Origin: Schwartzia succinivorans DSM 10502
Lineage (GTDB): Bacteria; Bacillota; Negativicutes; Selenomonadales; Selenomonadaceae
Reading direction: 5' to 3'
Assembly (NCBI RefSeq): GCF_900129225.1
Contig: NZ_FQUG01000003.1
Location: 124,001-188,000 of the forward strand
DNA length: 64,000 nt
This document shows positions 9,793-18,458 of the stretch, one piece after another. The first letter of the stretch is position 1. Each line of letters begins with the position of its first letter. The position numbers and the translations under genes are program-made. Under the pieces are notes generated by a model that was not told the origin of the DNA, did no database searches, and worked only from the letters and a program-made list of their open reading frames with translations.

Positions 9793-11232
9793 GTGACGGC
9801 AAAGAAAGAAAAAGCTGCGGAAGCACCGGAAAAAGAGACTAAAGTAAAAAAGGCCACAAAAAAGACGACGGCAAAGAAAGCTCAGGCAGAACCGGAAGCA
9901 ACAAAACCAGCGAAAGCGGATAATGAAATAAAGGCAGAAAAAACGGCTGCAAAGGCCGCAAAGACAGATAGTGCGGCAAAAACGAAAAAGACCGGGAAGG
10001 CTGCTGAGAAGAAAACAGCAAAAAAAGCTGCGGTAAAGAAAGATGATAAGCCGGAAATACAGGAAACGGCAGAAGATATAAAAGCAGAGCAGCCACCTCA
10101 GAAGAAAGCTGCCGGAAAGAAAAAAGCAGCGAAGAAGCCTGCCAAAGAGGAAGAAGCGGCAGCACCTTCTGTTGAAGATATCGTTAAGGAGCTCTGCGAG
10201 CTTGGAAAGAAAAACGGTAATATGCTCACCTATGGTGAGATTGCTGATGCATTCCAAAAGCAGAATTTTTCTGTTGATGATATTGAGGATTTGTATGAAA
10301 CCTTCGGCAAGAACGGCATAGATGTCGTAGAGGAAACATCGGATTCCGATGATGATGATGATAAGTCTGAGGAAGAGATTGACCTCAGTATTCCCGAGGG
10401 TATCAGCATCGATGACCCGGTGCGCATGTACCTCAAGGAAATCGGCCGTGTTCCTCTTTTGACAGCTGATGAAGAGGTTGAGCTTGCAAAGCGTATGGAG
10501 GCCGGCGATGAAGAAGCCCAGAAGCGTCTTGCCGAAGCGAACCTGCGTCTTGTTGTAAGTATCGCCAAAAGATATGTCGGACGCGGAATGCTCTTCCTTG
10601 ACCTGATTCAGGAGGGCAATCTCGGTCTTATAAAGGCTGTTGAAAAGTTCGATTATAATAAGGGCTATAAATTCAGTACCTATGCAACATGGTGGATTCG
10701 TCAGGCAATCACCCGTGCAATCGCGGATCAGGCCCGCACAATCCGTATCCCTGTGCATATGGTCGAGACAATCAACAAGCTGATTCGTATCTCCCGTCAG
10801 CTGCTGCAGCAGCTGGGACGCGATCCGTCTCCTGATGAAATCGCAAAGGAAATGGAAATCAGCGTTGACCGTGTACGCGAGATAATGAAAATTGCACAGG
10901 AGCCAGTTTCTCTCGAAACACCAATCGGTGAGGAGGAGGATTCGCACCTCGGCGACTTCATAGAAGACCAGGATGCGCCTGCGCCGGCTGATGCCGCGTC
11001 CTTCACGCTTTTGAAGGAACAGCTTGAGGATGTTCTTGACACACTGACGCCGCGTGAAGAGCGCGTGCTGCGTCTCAGGTTCGGTATTGATGACGGCCGC
11101 TCCCGTACGCTGGAAGAGGTTGGACAGAACTTTGGCGTTACGCGTGAGCGTATCCGTCAGATTGAGGCGAAGGCACTCAGAAAGCTTCGTCACCCGACCC
11201 GCAGTCACAAGCTGCGCGATTTCCTCGATTGA
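9793..11232 (+). CDS. rpoD: RNA polymerase primary sigma factor with a Lys/Ala-rich N-terminal extension
   Basis: The principal sigma-70 factor. The GTG start at 9793 (479 residues) is best supported because GAGGGGGGG lies upstream; in-frame TTG 9742 and ATG 9730 are alternatives. The first about 125 residues are low-complexity Lys, Ala, Thr and Glu, for example [15 protein letters not shown]. Region 1.1 follows ([17 protein letters not shown]), then an acidic linker [13 protein letters not shown]. Regions 1.2 to 4 are complete: [36 protein letters not shown] and the region 4 helix [20 protein letters not shown]. It is cotranscribed with dnaG and ends at a strong terminator. Confidence 0.96.
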   Translation: MTAKKEKAAEAPEKETKVKKATKKTTAKKAQAEPEATKPAKADNEIKAEKTAAKAAKTDSAAKTKKTGKAAEKKTAKKAAVKKDDKPEIQETAEDIKAEQPPQKKAAGKKKAAKKPAKEEEAAAPSVEDIVKELCELGKKNGNMLTYGEIADAFQKQNFSVDDIEDLYETFGKNGIDVVEETSDSDDDDDKSEEEIDLSIPEGISIDDPVRMYLKEIGRVPLLTADEEVELAKRMEAGDEEAQKRLAEANLRLVVSIAKRYVGRGMLFLDLIQEGNLGLIKAVEKFDYNKGYKFSTYATWWIRQAITRAIADQARTIRIPVHMVETINKLIRISRQLLQQLGRDPSPDEIAKEMEISVDRVREIMKIAQEPVSLETPIGEEEDSHLGDFIEDQDAPAPADAASFTLLKEQLEDVLDTLTPREERVLRLRFGIDDGRSRTLEEVGQNFGVTRERIRQIEAKALRKLRHPTRSHKLRDFLD

Positions 11233-11242
11233 TAATAAAATT

Positions 11243-11274
11243 GCCGCTATCCTTTTTGGGACAGCGGCTTTTTT
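11243..11274 (+). terminator. Rho-independent terminator after rpoD
   Basis: GCCGCT...CC pairs with GG...AGCGGC around a short loop, followed by TTTTTT. Confidence 0.85.
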
Positions 11275-11356
11275 GTTGTATACTAAATTTATTATCGTCT
11301 TATGTTCAGCCTGTATCATGAGCATCTATGTTTATCTTTTTATGGTGTACATTTCG

Positions 11357-11385
11357 TTGACTAAATCATAGGGAAACGGTATAAT
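11357..11385 (+). promoter_or_regulatory. Promoter of the serine acetyltransferase gene
   Basis: TTGACT at 11357-11362 and a perfect TATAAT at 11380-11385 are spaced by 17 bases, about 40 bases before the start codon. Confidence 0.8.
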
Positions 11386-11427
11386 TATCCGTAATCTTTG
11401 CAAAAAAACTAAAGGTGTGTGAAACTC

Positions 11428-12384
11428 ATGTCCATTGCAAAAGAAAATGAAATTCAGAATATCGTATCCGAAATTCTTGAGGATTACAAAAAGGACCGAC
11501 CTATTGATAAGGCAGAGGCATCGACACAGCTGGATGAAAAGGCCATCGTAGATGTAATACAAAAGCTTCTTCGAATTTTATATCCAGGCTACTATCGACG
11601 TAAATCCTACAGTCCTCATGATGATTACCGCAATCTTTCGTATTTCATTGAGGTTATCGTGTTTAATCTCAGTCAGCAGGTGTCCAGTGTTCTTTCACGT
11701 ATGCCTGAGTTTGCGGAAGTAGACGAGCCTGTTATACAGAGGGAAGCACAGAGGCTTGTATTTGAGTTCCTTCATCGTATTCCAAAGCTTCGCGATTATG
11801 TAAATTCAGACCTTGAGGCGGCATTTGACGGAGACCCGGCAGCAAAGAGCATGGAAGAAATCGTTCTGGCTTATCCGGGACTTCTTGCGATTACAATTTA
11901 TCGGATAGCACATGAGCTGTATACACTCCGTATCCCACTGATTCCGCGCATGATGACTGAATACGCTCACAGCCGTACAGGAGTTGACATTCATCCCGGC
12001 GCGGACATTGGAAGATACTTCTTTATCGACCATGCGACGGGTGTTGTCGTTGGCGAGACTTCGGTTATCGGTGACCATGTGAAGCTCTATCAGGGTGTAA
12101 CTATAGGCGCGCTTTCCACACGCGGAGGACAGAAGCTGAAGGGGAAGAAACGTCATCCGACCATTGAGGACAACGTAACAATCTATTCAGGAGCTTCAAT
12201 TCTCGGAGGAGAGACCGTCATAGGGCATGACTCGGTAATCGGAGGCAACTCCTTTATTACTCAGTCCATTAAGCCGGGAACACGTGTAAGCGTAAAAAAT
12301 CTCGAGCTGCAGCTGGATGAGAGCCTCCACGAGACCGTGCAGAGTAAAGACCTTTCACCGGAAGGCTGGATTTATACAATCTGA
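11428..12384 (+). CDS. cysE: Serine O-acetyltransferase, EpsC type
   Basis: A 318-residue enzyme that acetylates L-serine with acetyl-CoA, the first step of cysteine synthesis. The ATG at 11428 follows AAAGGTG. The N-terminal helical domain is longer than in E. coli CysE and matches the EpsC branch (about 300-320 residues). The C-terminal left-handed beta helix is clear: GVDIHPGADIGRYFFIDHAT, VVVGETSVIGDHVKLYQG and ILGGETVIGHDSVIGGNSF. Catalytic His and Asp lie in FIDHATG. It has its own promoter and terminator, so it is monocistronic. No cysK is adjacent. Confidence 0.93.
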   Translation: MSIAKENEIQNIVSEILEDYKKDRPIDKAEASTQLDEKAIVDVIQKLLRILYPGYYRRKSYSPHDDYRNLSYFIEVIVFNLSQQVSSVLSRMPEFAEVDEPVIQREAQRLVFEFLHRIPKLRDYVNSDLEAAFDGDPAAKSMEEIVLAYPGLLAITIYRIAHELYTLRIPLIPRMMTEYAHSRTGVDIHPGADIGRYFFIDHATGVVVGETSVIGDHVKLYQGVTIGALSTRGGQKLKGKKRHPTIEDNVTIYSGASILGGETVIGHDSVIGGNSFITQSIKPGTRVSVKNLELQLDESLHETVQSKDLSPEGWIYTI

Positions 12385-12397
12385 TATGATACAAATG

Positions 12398-12428
12398 AAG
12401 TCTGCGGACGTGAGCCGCAGACTTTTTT
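12398..12428 (+). terminator. Rho-independent terminator after cysE
   Basis: A perfect 10-bp stem (AAGTCTGCGG with CCGCAGACTT) with a 7-base loop is followed by six T. Confidence 0.92.
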
Positions 12429-12508
12429 CATGTTTTGAAATATGTTAAAATACATATTAAATCGTACGGATATCATCCGCAACAGGAAAGTACGAAGGGA
12501 GTATTATT

Positions 12509-13348
12509 ATGAGTGAAGAAAACTGCAGCCATGACTGCTCAAGCTGCGGCGTAGAGTGCGGTTCACGCACGTCGCCGCAGAGTCTTTTGGTAAAGCCCAA
12601 CGAACTGTCAAAGGTTAAGCATGTCGTTGCCGTAATGAGCGGCAAGGGCGGTGTCGGTAAATCCTCCGTTACATCGCTTGCGGCTTGCCTTATGAGCCGT
12701 GCAGGCTATCATGTGGGCATCCTTGATGCTGATGTAACGGGACCGTCTATACCTAAAATGTTCGGTGTAAAGGGCGAGCTGCGCGGAACGGAAAGCGGAG
12801 CATATCCCCTGCCGAGCGATGGAGGAATCGACCTTGTATCCATTAACCTTATGCTGCCAAACGAGGATGACCCCGTTGTATGGCGCGGACCTGTGATTTC
12901 AGGTGTTATCAAACAATTCTGGTCAGAGATTATCTGGCAGGACATTGACTATCTGTTTGTAGATATGCCGCCGGGAACAGGCGATGTTCCTTTGACAGTG
13001 TTTCAGTCGCTTCCTGTAGATGGAATCCTAGTCGTCACATCTCCGCAGGATCTCGTATCCATGATTGTGAAGAAGGCCGTCAATATGGCAGCCATGATGA
13101 ATGTTCCTATCCTCGGACTCATTGAAAACATGTCCTTCTTCCGCTGCCCTGACTGCGGCAAGGAGCATCATCTTTTTGGAGAAAGTCATCTGCCGTCGAT
13201 TGCAGCGCAGTATGACCTGCCTGTCATCGGACATGTGCCACTCGATCCAGTCCTTGCTGATGCCTGCGACCACGGAAAGATTGAGACATACGATGCTCAC
13301 TATCTCGACAGCCTGCAGGAAATTCTCGAAAAGCTGCCGGAAAAGTAA
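12509..13348 (+). CDS. mrp: Mrp/NBP35-type iron-sulfur cluster carrier ATPase
   Basis: A 279-residue P-loop ATPase of the Mrp/ApbC/NBP35 family, which carries and delivers 4Fe-4S clusters in the cytoplasm. GAAGGGAG precedes the ATG. The N-terminus carries four cysteines (CSHDCSSCGVEC), a ferredoxin-like cluster site seen in NBP35-type members. The deviant Walker A is MSGKGGVGKSS, Walker B is LFVDMPPGTGD, and the paired CPDC motif at about residue 213 is the bridging cluster site of the dimer. It is followed by a terminator and appears monocistronic. Confidence 0.9.
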   Translation: MSEENCSHDCSSCGVECGSRTSPQSLLVKPNELSKVKHVVAVMSGKGGVGKSSVTSLAACLMSRAGYHVGILDADVTGPSIPKMFGVKGELRGTESGAYPLPSDGGIDLVSINLMLPNEDDPVVWRGPVISGVIKQFWSEIIWQDIDYLFVDMPPGTGDVPLTVFQSLPVDGILVVTSPQDLVSMIVKKAVNMAAMMNVPILGLIENMSFFRCPDCGKEHHLFGESHLPSIAAQYDLPVIGHVPLDPVLADACDHGKIETYDAHYLDSLQEILEKLPEK

Positions 13349-13361
13349 CTTAATATCAAAG

Positions 13362-13382
13362 CCCGCCTTATGGCGGGTTTTT
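13362..13382 (+). terminator. Rho-independent terminator after mrp
   Basis: CCCGCC/GGCGGG (13362-13367 with 13372-13377) around TTAT, followed by five T. Confidence 0.8.
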
Positions 13383-13402
13383 CTATATAGAGGTGATTAA
13401 AC

Positions 13403-13855
13403 GTGAAAATACTTGTGGATGCGGATGCGTGCCCTGTCGTTCGGCAGATAGAGGCAGTTGCCGAACGTCACAGTGTACCTGTGATTCTCCTTTGCGATAC
13501 CAATCACATCATGACCTCGGATTACAGTGAGGTGCGTACGATTGAAGCAGGAGCGGATTCCGTGGATATTGCGTTGATAAATATTCTTGCCGCAGGGGAT
13601 ATTGTCGTAACTCAGGATTACGGTGTAGCAGCAATGGCACTTGGAAAGAAAGCCTATGCGGTGCACCAGAATGGGTGGGAATATACAGATGAAAATATCG
13701 ACAGGCTTCTTATGGAGCGGCATATTGCGAAAAAAGCACGCAGGGCATCGAAAAAGAATCATCTAAGCGGCCCGAGGAAAAGAACTGGTGAGGACAATGA
13801 GAATTTTGTCACCCGCTTTGAAGCTTTGGTTTTAAGGCTGATTGGAAAAGATTGA
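13403..13855 (+). CDS. YaiI/YqxD family (DUF188) protein
   Basis: A 150-residue protein of the YaiI/YqxD family. It starts with GTG at 13403 after AGGTGA. The PIN-like fold core is visible: KILVDADACPVVRQIE at the N-terminus, ADSVDIALINILAAGDIVVTQDYG in the middle, with conserved Asp residues that could bind a metal. A basic tail (KKARRASKKNH) follows. The family is predicted to be a nuclease-like protein, but the activity is not established. It has no obvious operon partner. Confidence 0.85.
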   Translation: MKILVDADACPVVRQIEAVAERHSVPVILLCDTNHIMTSDYSEVRTIEAGADSVDIALINILAAGDIVVTQDYGVAAMALGKKAYAVHQNGWEYTDENIDRLLMERHIAKKARRASKKNHLSGPRKRTGEDNENFVTRFEALVLRLIGKD

Positions 13856-13902
13856 TTTTAAATTTTGTATTAAGAAACAACTATAAAATAAATTTCGTTT
13901 TA

Positions 13903-13911
13903 TGCTATAAT
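13903..13911 (+). promoter_or_regulatory. Extended -10 promoter before the hybrid kinase
   Basis: TGCTATAAT is a perfect extended -10 element. No good -35 is present at 16-18 bases. It lies about 78 bases before the kinase start. Confidence 0.55.
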
Positions 13912-13988
13912 TTAACATAGTATAAACAATTTTCTTGGTCTGCACGAAATAAACGGTTTCCTAATAAATCGTGAAGGAGTGAACCTGT

Positions 13989-16790
13989 ATGAAGCAGCGT
14001 ACAGGAGGAATAGCAGCACTTTTCCTGATAGTTTTTTTCGGCGTTTTGTTTTACTGCGGGGCAAATGCATATATGCAGGGGGATAATTCGTCAGATAATA
14101 AAGCATCGGCAGCACGGGTTGTTCATGTGGGTATTCTGCAGCAGCGTGGGTATTCAATCCTTCAGGAGTATGGGGGAGCAGTCGGTTTTGATGCTGAATA
14201 CATGTATAAAATCGCCCAGTACGCAGGCTTTCAGATTGAATTTCACCCGTACAAGGATTTTCGCGCGCTTCTATCCGCTCTGGAGCAGGGAGAAGTACAG
14301 GTGGCGCTTGGTATTTCCCAGACTGATGAAAGAAGGGAAAAGTTCCTTTTTACCGATAACTGGATGAACAGAGGCATGATGAGCATCCGTGTACGCGTTG
14401 ACGATAAGCGCTATGACTACGGAAACGTGCAGAAGATTGACGGGATGCGTATCGGTGCAATCCGTGGCTCAGTCATGCTTACCAAAGCAGAGAGATGGGC
14501 GGAAAACAATGAAATATCTCCGCAGTTTGTTCTGTATGAAAATGTCGGAGATTTGGAAGAAGCACTCATACACGAAGATGTAGACGGAGTTGTGGTAGGC
14601 GGCATGATGCTTTCCGACCACTACAGGGCTATTCTTCGTGTTTCAACCGACCTATATTACCCCATACTGAATAAAAATGAGAAGAAGCTGCGGCTTGAGA
14701 TTGATAATGCCATGAACCGTATCCTGAGAGAGGAGCCGCTTTATCCTGAAAAGCTTAAGCTTAAGTATCTCAGTGATGATCAGAACAGGGTTTTCTTTAC
14801 AGCGGAGGAAGAAAACTATCTGCAGGAGCATCCTGTTCTGCGCGTTGCAATCGCAGATCTTTATCCACCGTTTTACGAAGAAAAGAATGGAGTAAGCAAA
14901 GGCATTGTGCCTGATTTTTACCGTATCGTGGCTTCACGCATAGGTGTGCAGGTTGAATTTATAAAATATAAAAACCGTTATGCCGCATTGGATGCCATGC
15001 ACAGAGGTGAAGCGGATGTTCTCGGACTTTCAACTGAAGATATCATAGCAGCCTCACAGGTTGGACTCGTTCAGACAAAACCATATTTTTCATTCCCGGT
15101 ATTTCAGATCCGCCGTCCGCGGACGGCGGAAATCAACAGAGTTGCTGTTATGAATTTCATGCCGATGCACATTCGAAGCGCAATAAATGGACGTTTTCCG
15201 AATATCCATTTCATTGAATATCCTGATATCAGGGCGTGCTTTGAGGCGCTGGAAAGCGGCGAGGTGGACTCGCTTTTCTGCAACATGGTGCAGATGAATT
15301 CCTTCATGAGCAGGTTCAGACCTGTCGAATATTTAGTTGAAGGAGTTGAGCATATCTCCGTCGACTGCTCGGGAGAAGTAATTCAGGAAAATGCAGTCCT
15401 CGGCTCAATACTGAGCAAGGCATCAATGACTGCGGCAAATGAGATTGAGGGTATCATCGACAGCAATGTATATATGAAACCTACGCTGAGAGGTCTTCTG
15501 CAGTCTCTGCCGATTCAGTGGGTGGTTGCGTTCTTTGCATTGCTGCTTGTCATTATCGGTCTGAGCGTATGGGAGCATTATTCAGCTGAAAAACAAAGGG
15601 TACTTGCAAACCTTGCGAAAAAGCAGGCAGCCCTTGATGCCGCAGAGCAGGCGCGCAGAGCTGAAAGCAGCTTCCTCTCATCCATGAGCCATGATATAAG
15701 AACTCCCTTGAATGGAATCCTGGGCTACACGCATCTTGCAAAAAAATCCGAAAGCATAGGCGAGATACGTCATTTCCTTGACCGTATAGACGGCTCGGGA
15801 CACCTGATGCTGGATATTGTCAATGATATCCTTGACCTTTCGAAAATCGAAAGCGGCAAGATGGTGCTCAGCTCAGAGTGGTTTGACATAAGGGAGCTTT
15901 TTGAGGCAATAGAATCGTCTATATCAATGAATGCAGAGGGAAAGGATATAGATTTTTCAGCAGTATGCGATGTTCCGGAAAGACTGTATATTCAGTCAGA
16001 CCGGCTGCGTATCCAGCAGATTGCTATGAATCTCTTGAGCAACGCAATAAAATACACTCCTGCAAGCGGACATGTAAGATGGGAGATGTCGGTTAAAAAA
16101 GAAGGAGAGCAGTGGATGCTCACTGAGATATTCAAGGACGACGGTATCGGTATGAGCGAAGAGTTCCAGAAAAAAATGTTTGATGTCTTCACTCAGGAAA
16201 ACCGTACGGAAATGAAGGGCGTACAGGGGACGGGCCTCGGCCTTTCCATCGTCAGCAGATTCGTTGAGCTTTTGGGCGGTACGATTGACGTAAAGAGCCG
16301 CCTGCACGCAGGAACTACATTTACAGTGCGGATTCCTGTTCAGGCAGAATATCATGAGGTCGAGGAAGTACAGGAAGGCAGTGAAGGTACTGTTTCAAAG
16401 GATTTCCTGAAAGGAATGCCTATTCTTCTCTGCGAGGATAACGAGGTGAACGCGGAGCTTGCACGATTCCTTCTGTCTGATTACGGCGCTGACACCATAG
16501 ACTGGGCAAAGAACGGCGCGGAAGGCGTCGAGATGTTTAAGAACAGTGAGGAGAACAAATACAAGCTTGTCCTAATGGATTTAAGAATGCCGGAGATGAA
16601 CGGTTTTGACGCGGCAGAAAACATTCGGGCACTTAACCGCGAAGACGCGTCGAAGGCGGTAATCATTGCAATGTCTGCTGATGCTTATGAATCTGACGTA
16701 AAGCACTGCATTGAGGTAGGGATGAACGCGCACATAAGCAAGCCAATCAATCCAAGCGAGCTTATAAAAGTTATTGCGAAATTTTTGTGA
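13989..16790 (+). CDS. BvgS-like hybrid sensor histidine kinase with two periplasmic solute-binding domains
   Basis: A 933-residue membrane sensor. A first hydrophobic segment (about 9-28) is followed by two periplasmic Venus-flytrap domains of the SBP_bac_3 type: about 44-265 (VHVGILQQRGYSILQEYG, VALGISQTDERREKFLFT) and about 280-500 (LRVAIADLYPPFYEE). A second membrane helix lies near 510-532. The cytoplasmic part has HisKA with His568 (SSMSHDIRTPLNG), an ATPase domain with NLLSNAIKYTP, DDGIGMS and GTGLGLSIV, and a receiver domain with Asp864 (LVLMDLRMPEMNG). There is no PAS and no HPt domain. The ligand is likely an amino acid or other small molecule. No separate response regulator is adjacent, so its output partner is elsewhere. 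Confidence 0.9.
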   Translation: MKQRTGGIAALFLIVFFGVLFYCGANAYMQGDNSSDNKASAARVVHVGILQQRGYSILQEYGGAVGFDAEYMYKIAQYAGFQIEFHPYKDFRALLSALEQGEVQVALGISQTDERREKFLFTDNWMNRGMMSIRVRVDDKRYDYGNVQKIDGMRIGAIRGSVMLTKAERWAENNEISPQFVLYENVGDLEEALIHEDVDGVVVGGMMLSDHYRAILRVSTDLYYPILNKNEKKLRLEIDNAMNRILREEPLYPEKLKLKYLSDDQNRVFFTAEEENYLQEHPVLRVAIADLYPPFYEEKNGVSKGIVPDFYRIVASRIGVQVEFIKYKNRYAALDAMHRGEADVLGLSTEDIIAASQVGLVQTKPYFSFPVFQIRRPRTAEINRVAVMNFMPMHIRSAINGRFPNIHFIEYPDIRACFEALESGEVDSLFCNMVQMNSFMSRFRPVEYLVEGVEHISVDCSGEVIQENAVLGSILSKASMTAANEIEGIIDSNVYMKPTLRGLLQSLPIQWVVAFFALLLVIIGLSVWEHYSAEKQRVLANLAKKQAALDAAEQARRAESSFLSSMSHDIRTPLNGILGYTHLAKKSESIGEIRHFLDRIDGSGHLMLDIVNDILDLSKIESGKMVLSSEWFDIRELFEAIESSISMNAEGKDIDFSAVCDVPERLYIQSDRLRIQQIAMNLLSNAIKYTPASGHVRWEMSVKKEGEQWMLTEIFKDDGIGMSEEFQKKMFDVFTQENRTEMKGVQGTGLGLSIVSRFVELLGGTIDVKSRLHAGTTFTVRIPVQAEYHEVEEVQEGSEGTVSKDFLKGMPILLCEDNEVNAELARFLLSDYGADTIDWAKNGAEGVEMFKNSEENKYKLVLMDLRMPEMNGFDAAENIRALNREDASKAVIIAMSADAYESDVKHCIEVGMNAHISKPINPSELIKVIAKFL

Positions 16791-16798
16791 TGCAAAAA

Positions 16799-16831
16799 GA
16801 TGAGGAACACCGAAAGGCATTCCTCATCTTT
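16799..16831. terminator. Bidirectional terminator between the hybrid kinase and the convergent small gene
   Basis: GATGAGGAA pairs with TTCCTCATC (16799-16807 with 16820-16828). T residues follow on the plus strand, and TTTTT follows on the minus strand. Confidence 0.85.
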
Positions 16832-17160
16832 TATTTTGCTGACGGAAGCTTTTTGACGACAGCATCCATGAATGGCTTTGTGAATTTGAAAACAAAAGCA
16901 TCCTTGCCGGGTGATTCTTTTATATCCTCAAAGACAATACATTGTGACAAGAATCCGAATTCGTTGTTGCGCGCATACGCCATATCACGGAGGTCTTCAA
17001 AATCCGTGCCCATAGACGGCGTATATCCGAGCAGGGAAAGCTCATCATAGGAAAGTACAATTTCGCCGTTTTCAGGTACAGTTTTTCTCAGACGTTCAAG
17101 AGCCGTACTAAATATTTTTTTCATGATATCATCGTAAGACAAGGTATTATTTTCCTGCAT
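16831..17160 (-). CDS. Hypothetical small cytoplasmic protein
   Basis: A 109-residue protein that I do not recognise. The ATG at 17160 has GGAGG seven bases upstream (minus strand), so I prefer it to an earlier start at 17223. It begins QENNTLSYDDIMKKIF, is rich in charged residues and has no signal peptide or membrane segment. The middle (VLSYDELSLLGYTPSMGTDF) and the Phe-rich end (DAFVFKFTKPFMDAVVKKL) suggest a compact alpha/beta fold. It is monocistronic and convergent with the hybrid kinase; no functional link is evident. Confidence 0.6.
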   Translation of the reverse strand: MQENNTLSYDDIMKKIFSTALERLRKTVPENGEIVLSYDELSLLGYTPSMGTDFEDLRDMAYARNNEFGFLSQCIVFEDIKESPGKDAFVFKFTKPFMDAVVKKLPSAK

Positions 17161-17273
17161 GAAGTACCTCCGGAGCTGTTTGAATTTTGTTTTAATAGTA
17201 TCATGCAGGGCTGTTATGGGCAATGCAGAAAAATTTCAAATCATTTTCATTTGATGAATATACCTGCGACGGG

Positions 17274-17302
17274 TGGAAACAGAGCGTTTGTTGTGGTATA
17301 AT
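17274..17302 (+). promoter_or_regulatory. Promoter of the yebC-like gene
   Basis: TGGAAA at 17274-17279 and TATAAT at 17297-17302 are spaced by 17 bases, and TGG before the -10 makes it an extended type. Confidence 0.7.
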
Positions 17303-17355
17303 ATCACAGGTTATTTACTTTTAATGAAAGTTATTGTTAAAGGAGCGGTTCTTGC

Positions 17356-18099
17356 ATGTCAGGACATTCTAAATGGGCAAATATCAAACGTAAAAAGGGC
17401 GCAAACGACGCAATCCGTGGAAAGATTACGACGAAAATCGGCCGTGAGATTACGATTGCAGTTCGTATGGGCGGTCCGGATCCGGTCGGCAACATGCGTC
17501 TGAAGCTGGCTTTGTCCAAAGCAAAGGCAAACAATATTCCTAAGGACAACATTCAGCGTGCCATCAAAAAAGGTCAGGGCGCTGCTGACGGAGCAAATTA
17601 CGAAGAGTTCACATACGAGGGCTATGGTCCGGGCGGTGTCGCAATGCTTTTGGATATCATGACGGATAACCGCAACCGTGCGGCTGCTGATGTGCGCCAT
17701 CTTTTCTCCAAGCATGGCGGAAACCTCGGTGAGACAGGCTGCGTTTCGTGGATGTTCAAGCAGAAGGCTGTTTTCGTAGTCGAGAAGGAAAAATTCGAGG
17801 ACGAGGATGCTCTGATGGATATCGTTCTTGAGGCAGGCGCGGAAGATATGAAGGCAGAGGATGATGTATTTGAAATCACTGCCGAGCCGGGAGATTTCAA
17901 TGCTGTCGAGGCTGCACTTGCTGAAAAGGGTATTGAGACTGCATCCGCTGAAATCACGATGGTACCTGATACGACAGTTCATCTCGAGGGTAAGGACGCG
18001 CAGAAGATGCTCGACCTCATTGACGCATTTGAGGAGTCCGATGATGTTCAGAACGTCTATGCAAACTATGAGATTGATGAGGATTCCCTCGAAGGCTGA
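17356..18099 (+). CDS. YebC/PmpR family protein (TACO1-like)
   Basis: A 247-residue cytoplasmic protein of the YebC/PmpR/TACO1 family. The ATG follows AAAGGAGCGG. Hallmarks are SGHSKWANIKRKKGANDAIR at the N-terminus, GYGPGGVAMLLDIMTDNRNR in the middle and an acidic C-terminus (YEIDEDSLEG). Members have been described as transcription regulators (next to ruvC in many genomes) and, more recently, as factors that relieve ribosome stalling; I cannot tell these roles apart from sequence. It sits before ruvCAB as in many bacteria, but here a terminator and a 270-base repeat array separate them. Confidence 0.93.
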   Translation: MSGHSKWANIKRKKGANDAIRGKITTKIGREITIAVRMGGPDPVGNMRLKLALSKAKANNIPKDNIQRAIKKGQGAADGANYEEFTYEGYGPGGVAMLLDIMTDNRNRAAADVRHLFSKHGGNLGETGCVSWMFKQKAVFVVEKEKFEDEDALMDIVLEAGAEDMKAEDDVFEITAEPGDFNAVEAALAEKGIETASAEITMVPDTTVHLEGKDAQKMLDLIDAFEESDDVQNVYANYEIDEDSLEG

Positions 18100-18112
18100 G
18101 TAAAGCAAAACG

Positions 18113-18136
18113 CACCCGGAGAAATCCGGGTGTTTT
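18113..18136 (+). terminator. Rho-independent terminator after the yebC-like gene
   Basis: CACCCGGA/TCCGGGTG closes a GAAA loop and is followed by TTTTC. Confidence 0.88.
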
Positions 18137-18143
18137 CTTTTAT

Positions 18144-18417
18144 AATGCAGACATAGGAAGTTTTGCCTTTGGCAAAACTTGAATTAATGCGTTATAACTC
18201 GGCGTGCGCCTCGTTGAAATGCCACAGAGGAAAGTTTGTCATGGACAAACTTTGATTAAAGGCATTATAACTCGGCGTGCGCCTCGTTGAAATGCCACAG
18301 AGGAAAGTTTGTCATGGACAAACTTTGATTAAAGGCATTATAACTCGGCATGCGCCTCGTTGAAACGCAGACATAGGAAGTTTTGCCTTTGGCAAAACTT
18401 GAATTAATGCGTTATAA
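18144..18417 (+). repeat. Four-unit palindromic repeat array (A-B-B-A)
   Basis: Four units of 53-54 bases start at 18144, 18218, 18291 and 18364 and are joined by three 20-base linkers (CTCGGC, then G/A, TGCGCCTCGTTGA). Units 1 and 4 (type A) have the inner stem AAGTTTTGCC/GGCAAAACTT. Units 2 and 3 (type B) are identical to each other and have AAAGTTTGTC/GACAAACTTT. Outer stems also match within each unit: AATGCC/GGCATT in B, AACGCA/TGCGTT in unit 4. Each unit ends in TTATAA. The linker itself can fold (GGCG/CGCC). The array fills the 360-base gap between yebC and ruvC. Related single units occur at 27564, 47418 and 49056. Confidence 0.92.
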
Positions 18418-18418
18418 T
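18389..18418 (+). promoter_or_regulatory. Promoter embedded in the last repeat unit, driving ruvC
   Basis: TTGGCA at 18389-18394 lies in the descending arm of the hairpin. TATAAT at 18413-18418 forms the right end of the unit, with 18 bases between. The ruvC start is 41 bases downstream, and no better promoter is visible. Confidence 0.6.
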
Positions 18419-18458
18419 AAACAGAGTATTTGTTCTAAAAGGAGCGGTTGAAAGAAAT

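Noticed and set aside
9595-11325. A 576-residue open frame on the minus strand through rpoD
   Set aside because: It is the antisense of a codon-biased, Lys/Ala-rich gene, is full of Cys/Phe/Leu runs, and lacks a ribosome site. rpoD is unambiguous.
18144-18417. The repeat array as a CRISPR
   Set aside because: The regular units are themselves long palindromes of two sequence types, and the linkers are nearly identical. CRISPR spacers should differ and repeats should be the same. No cas genes are near.
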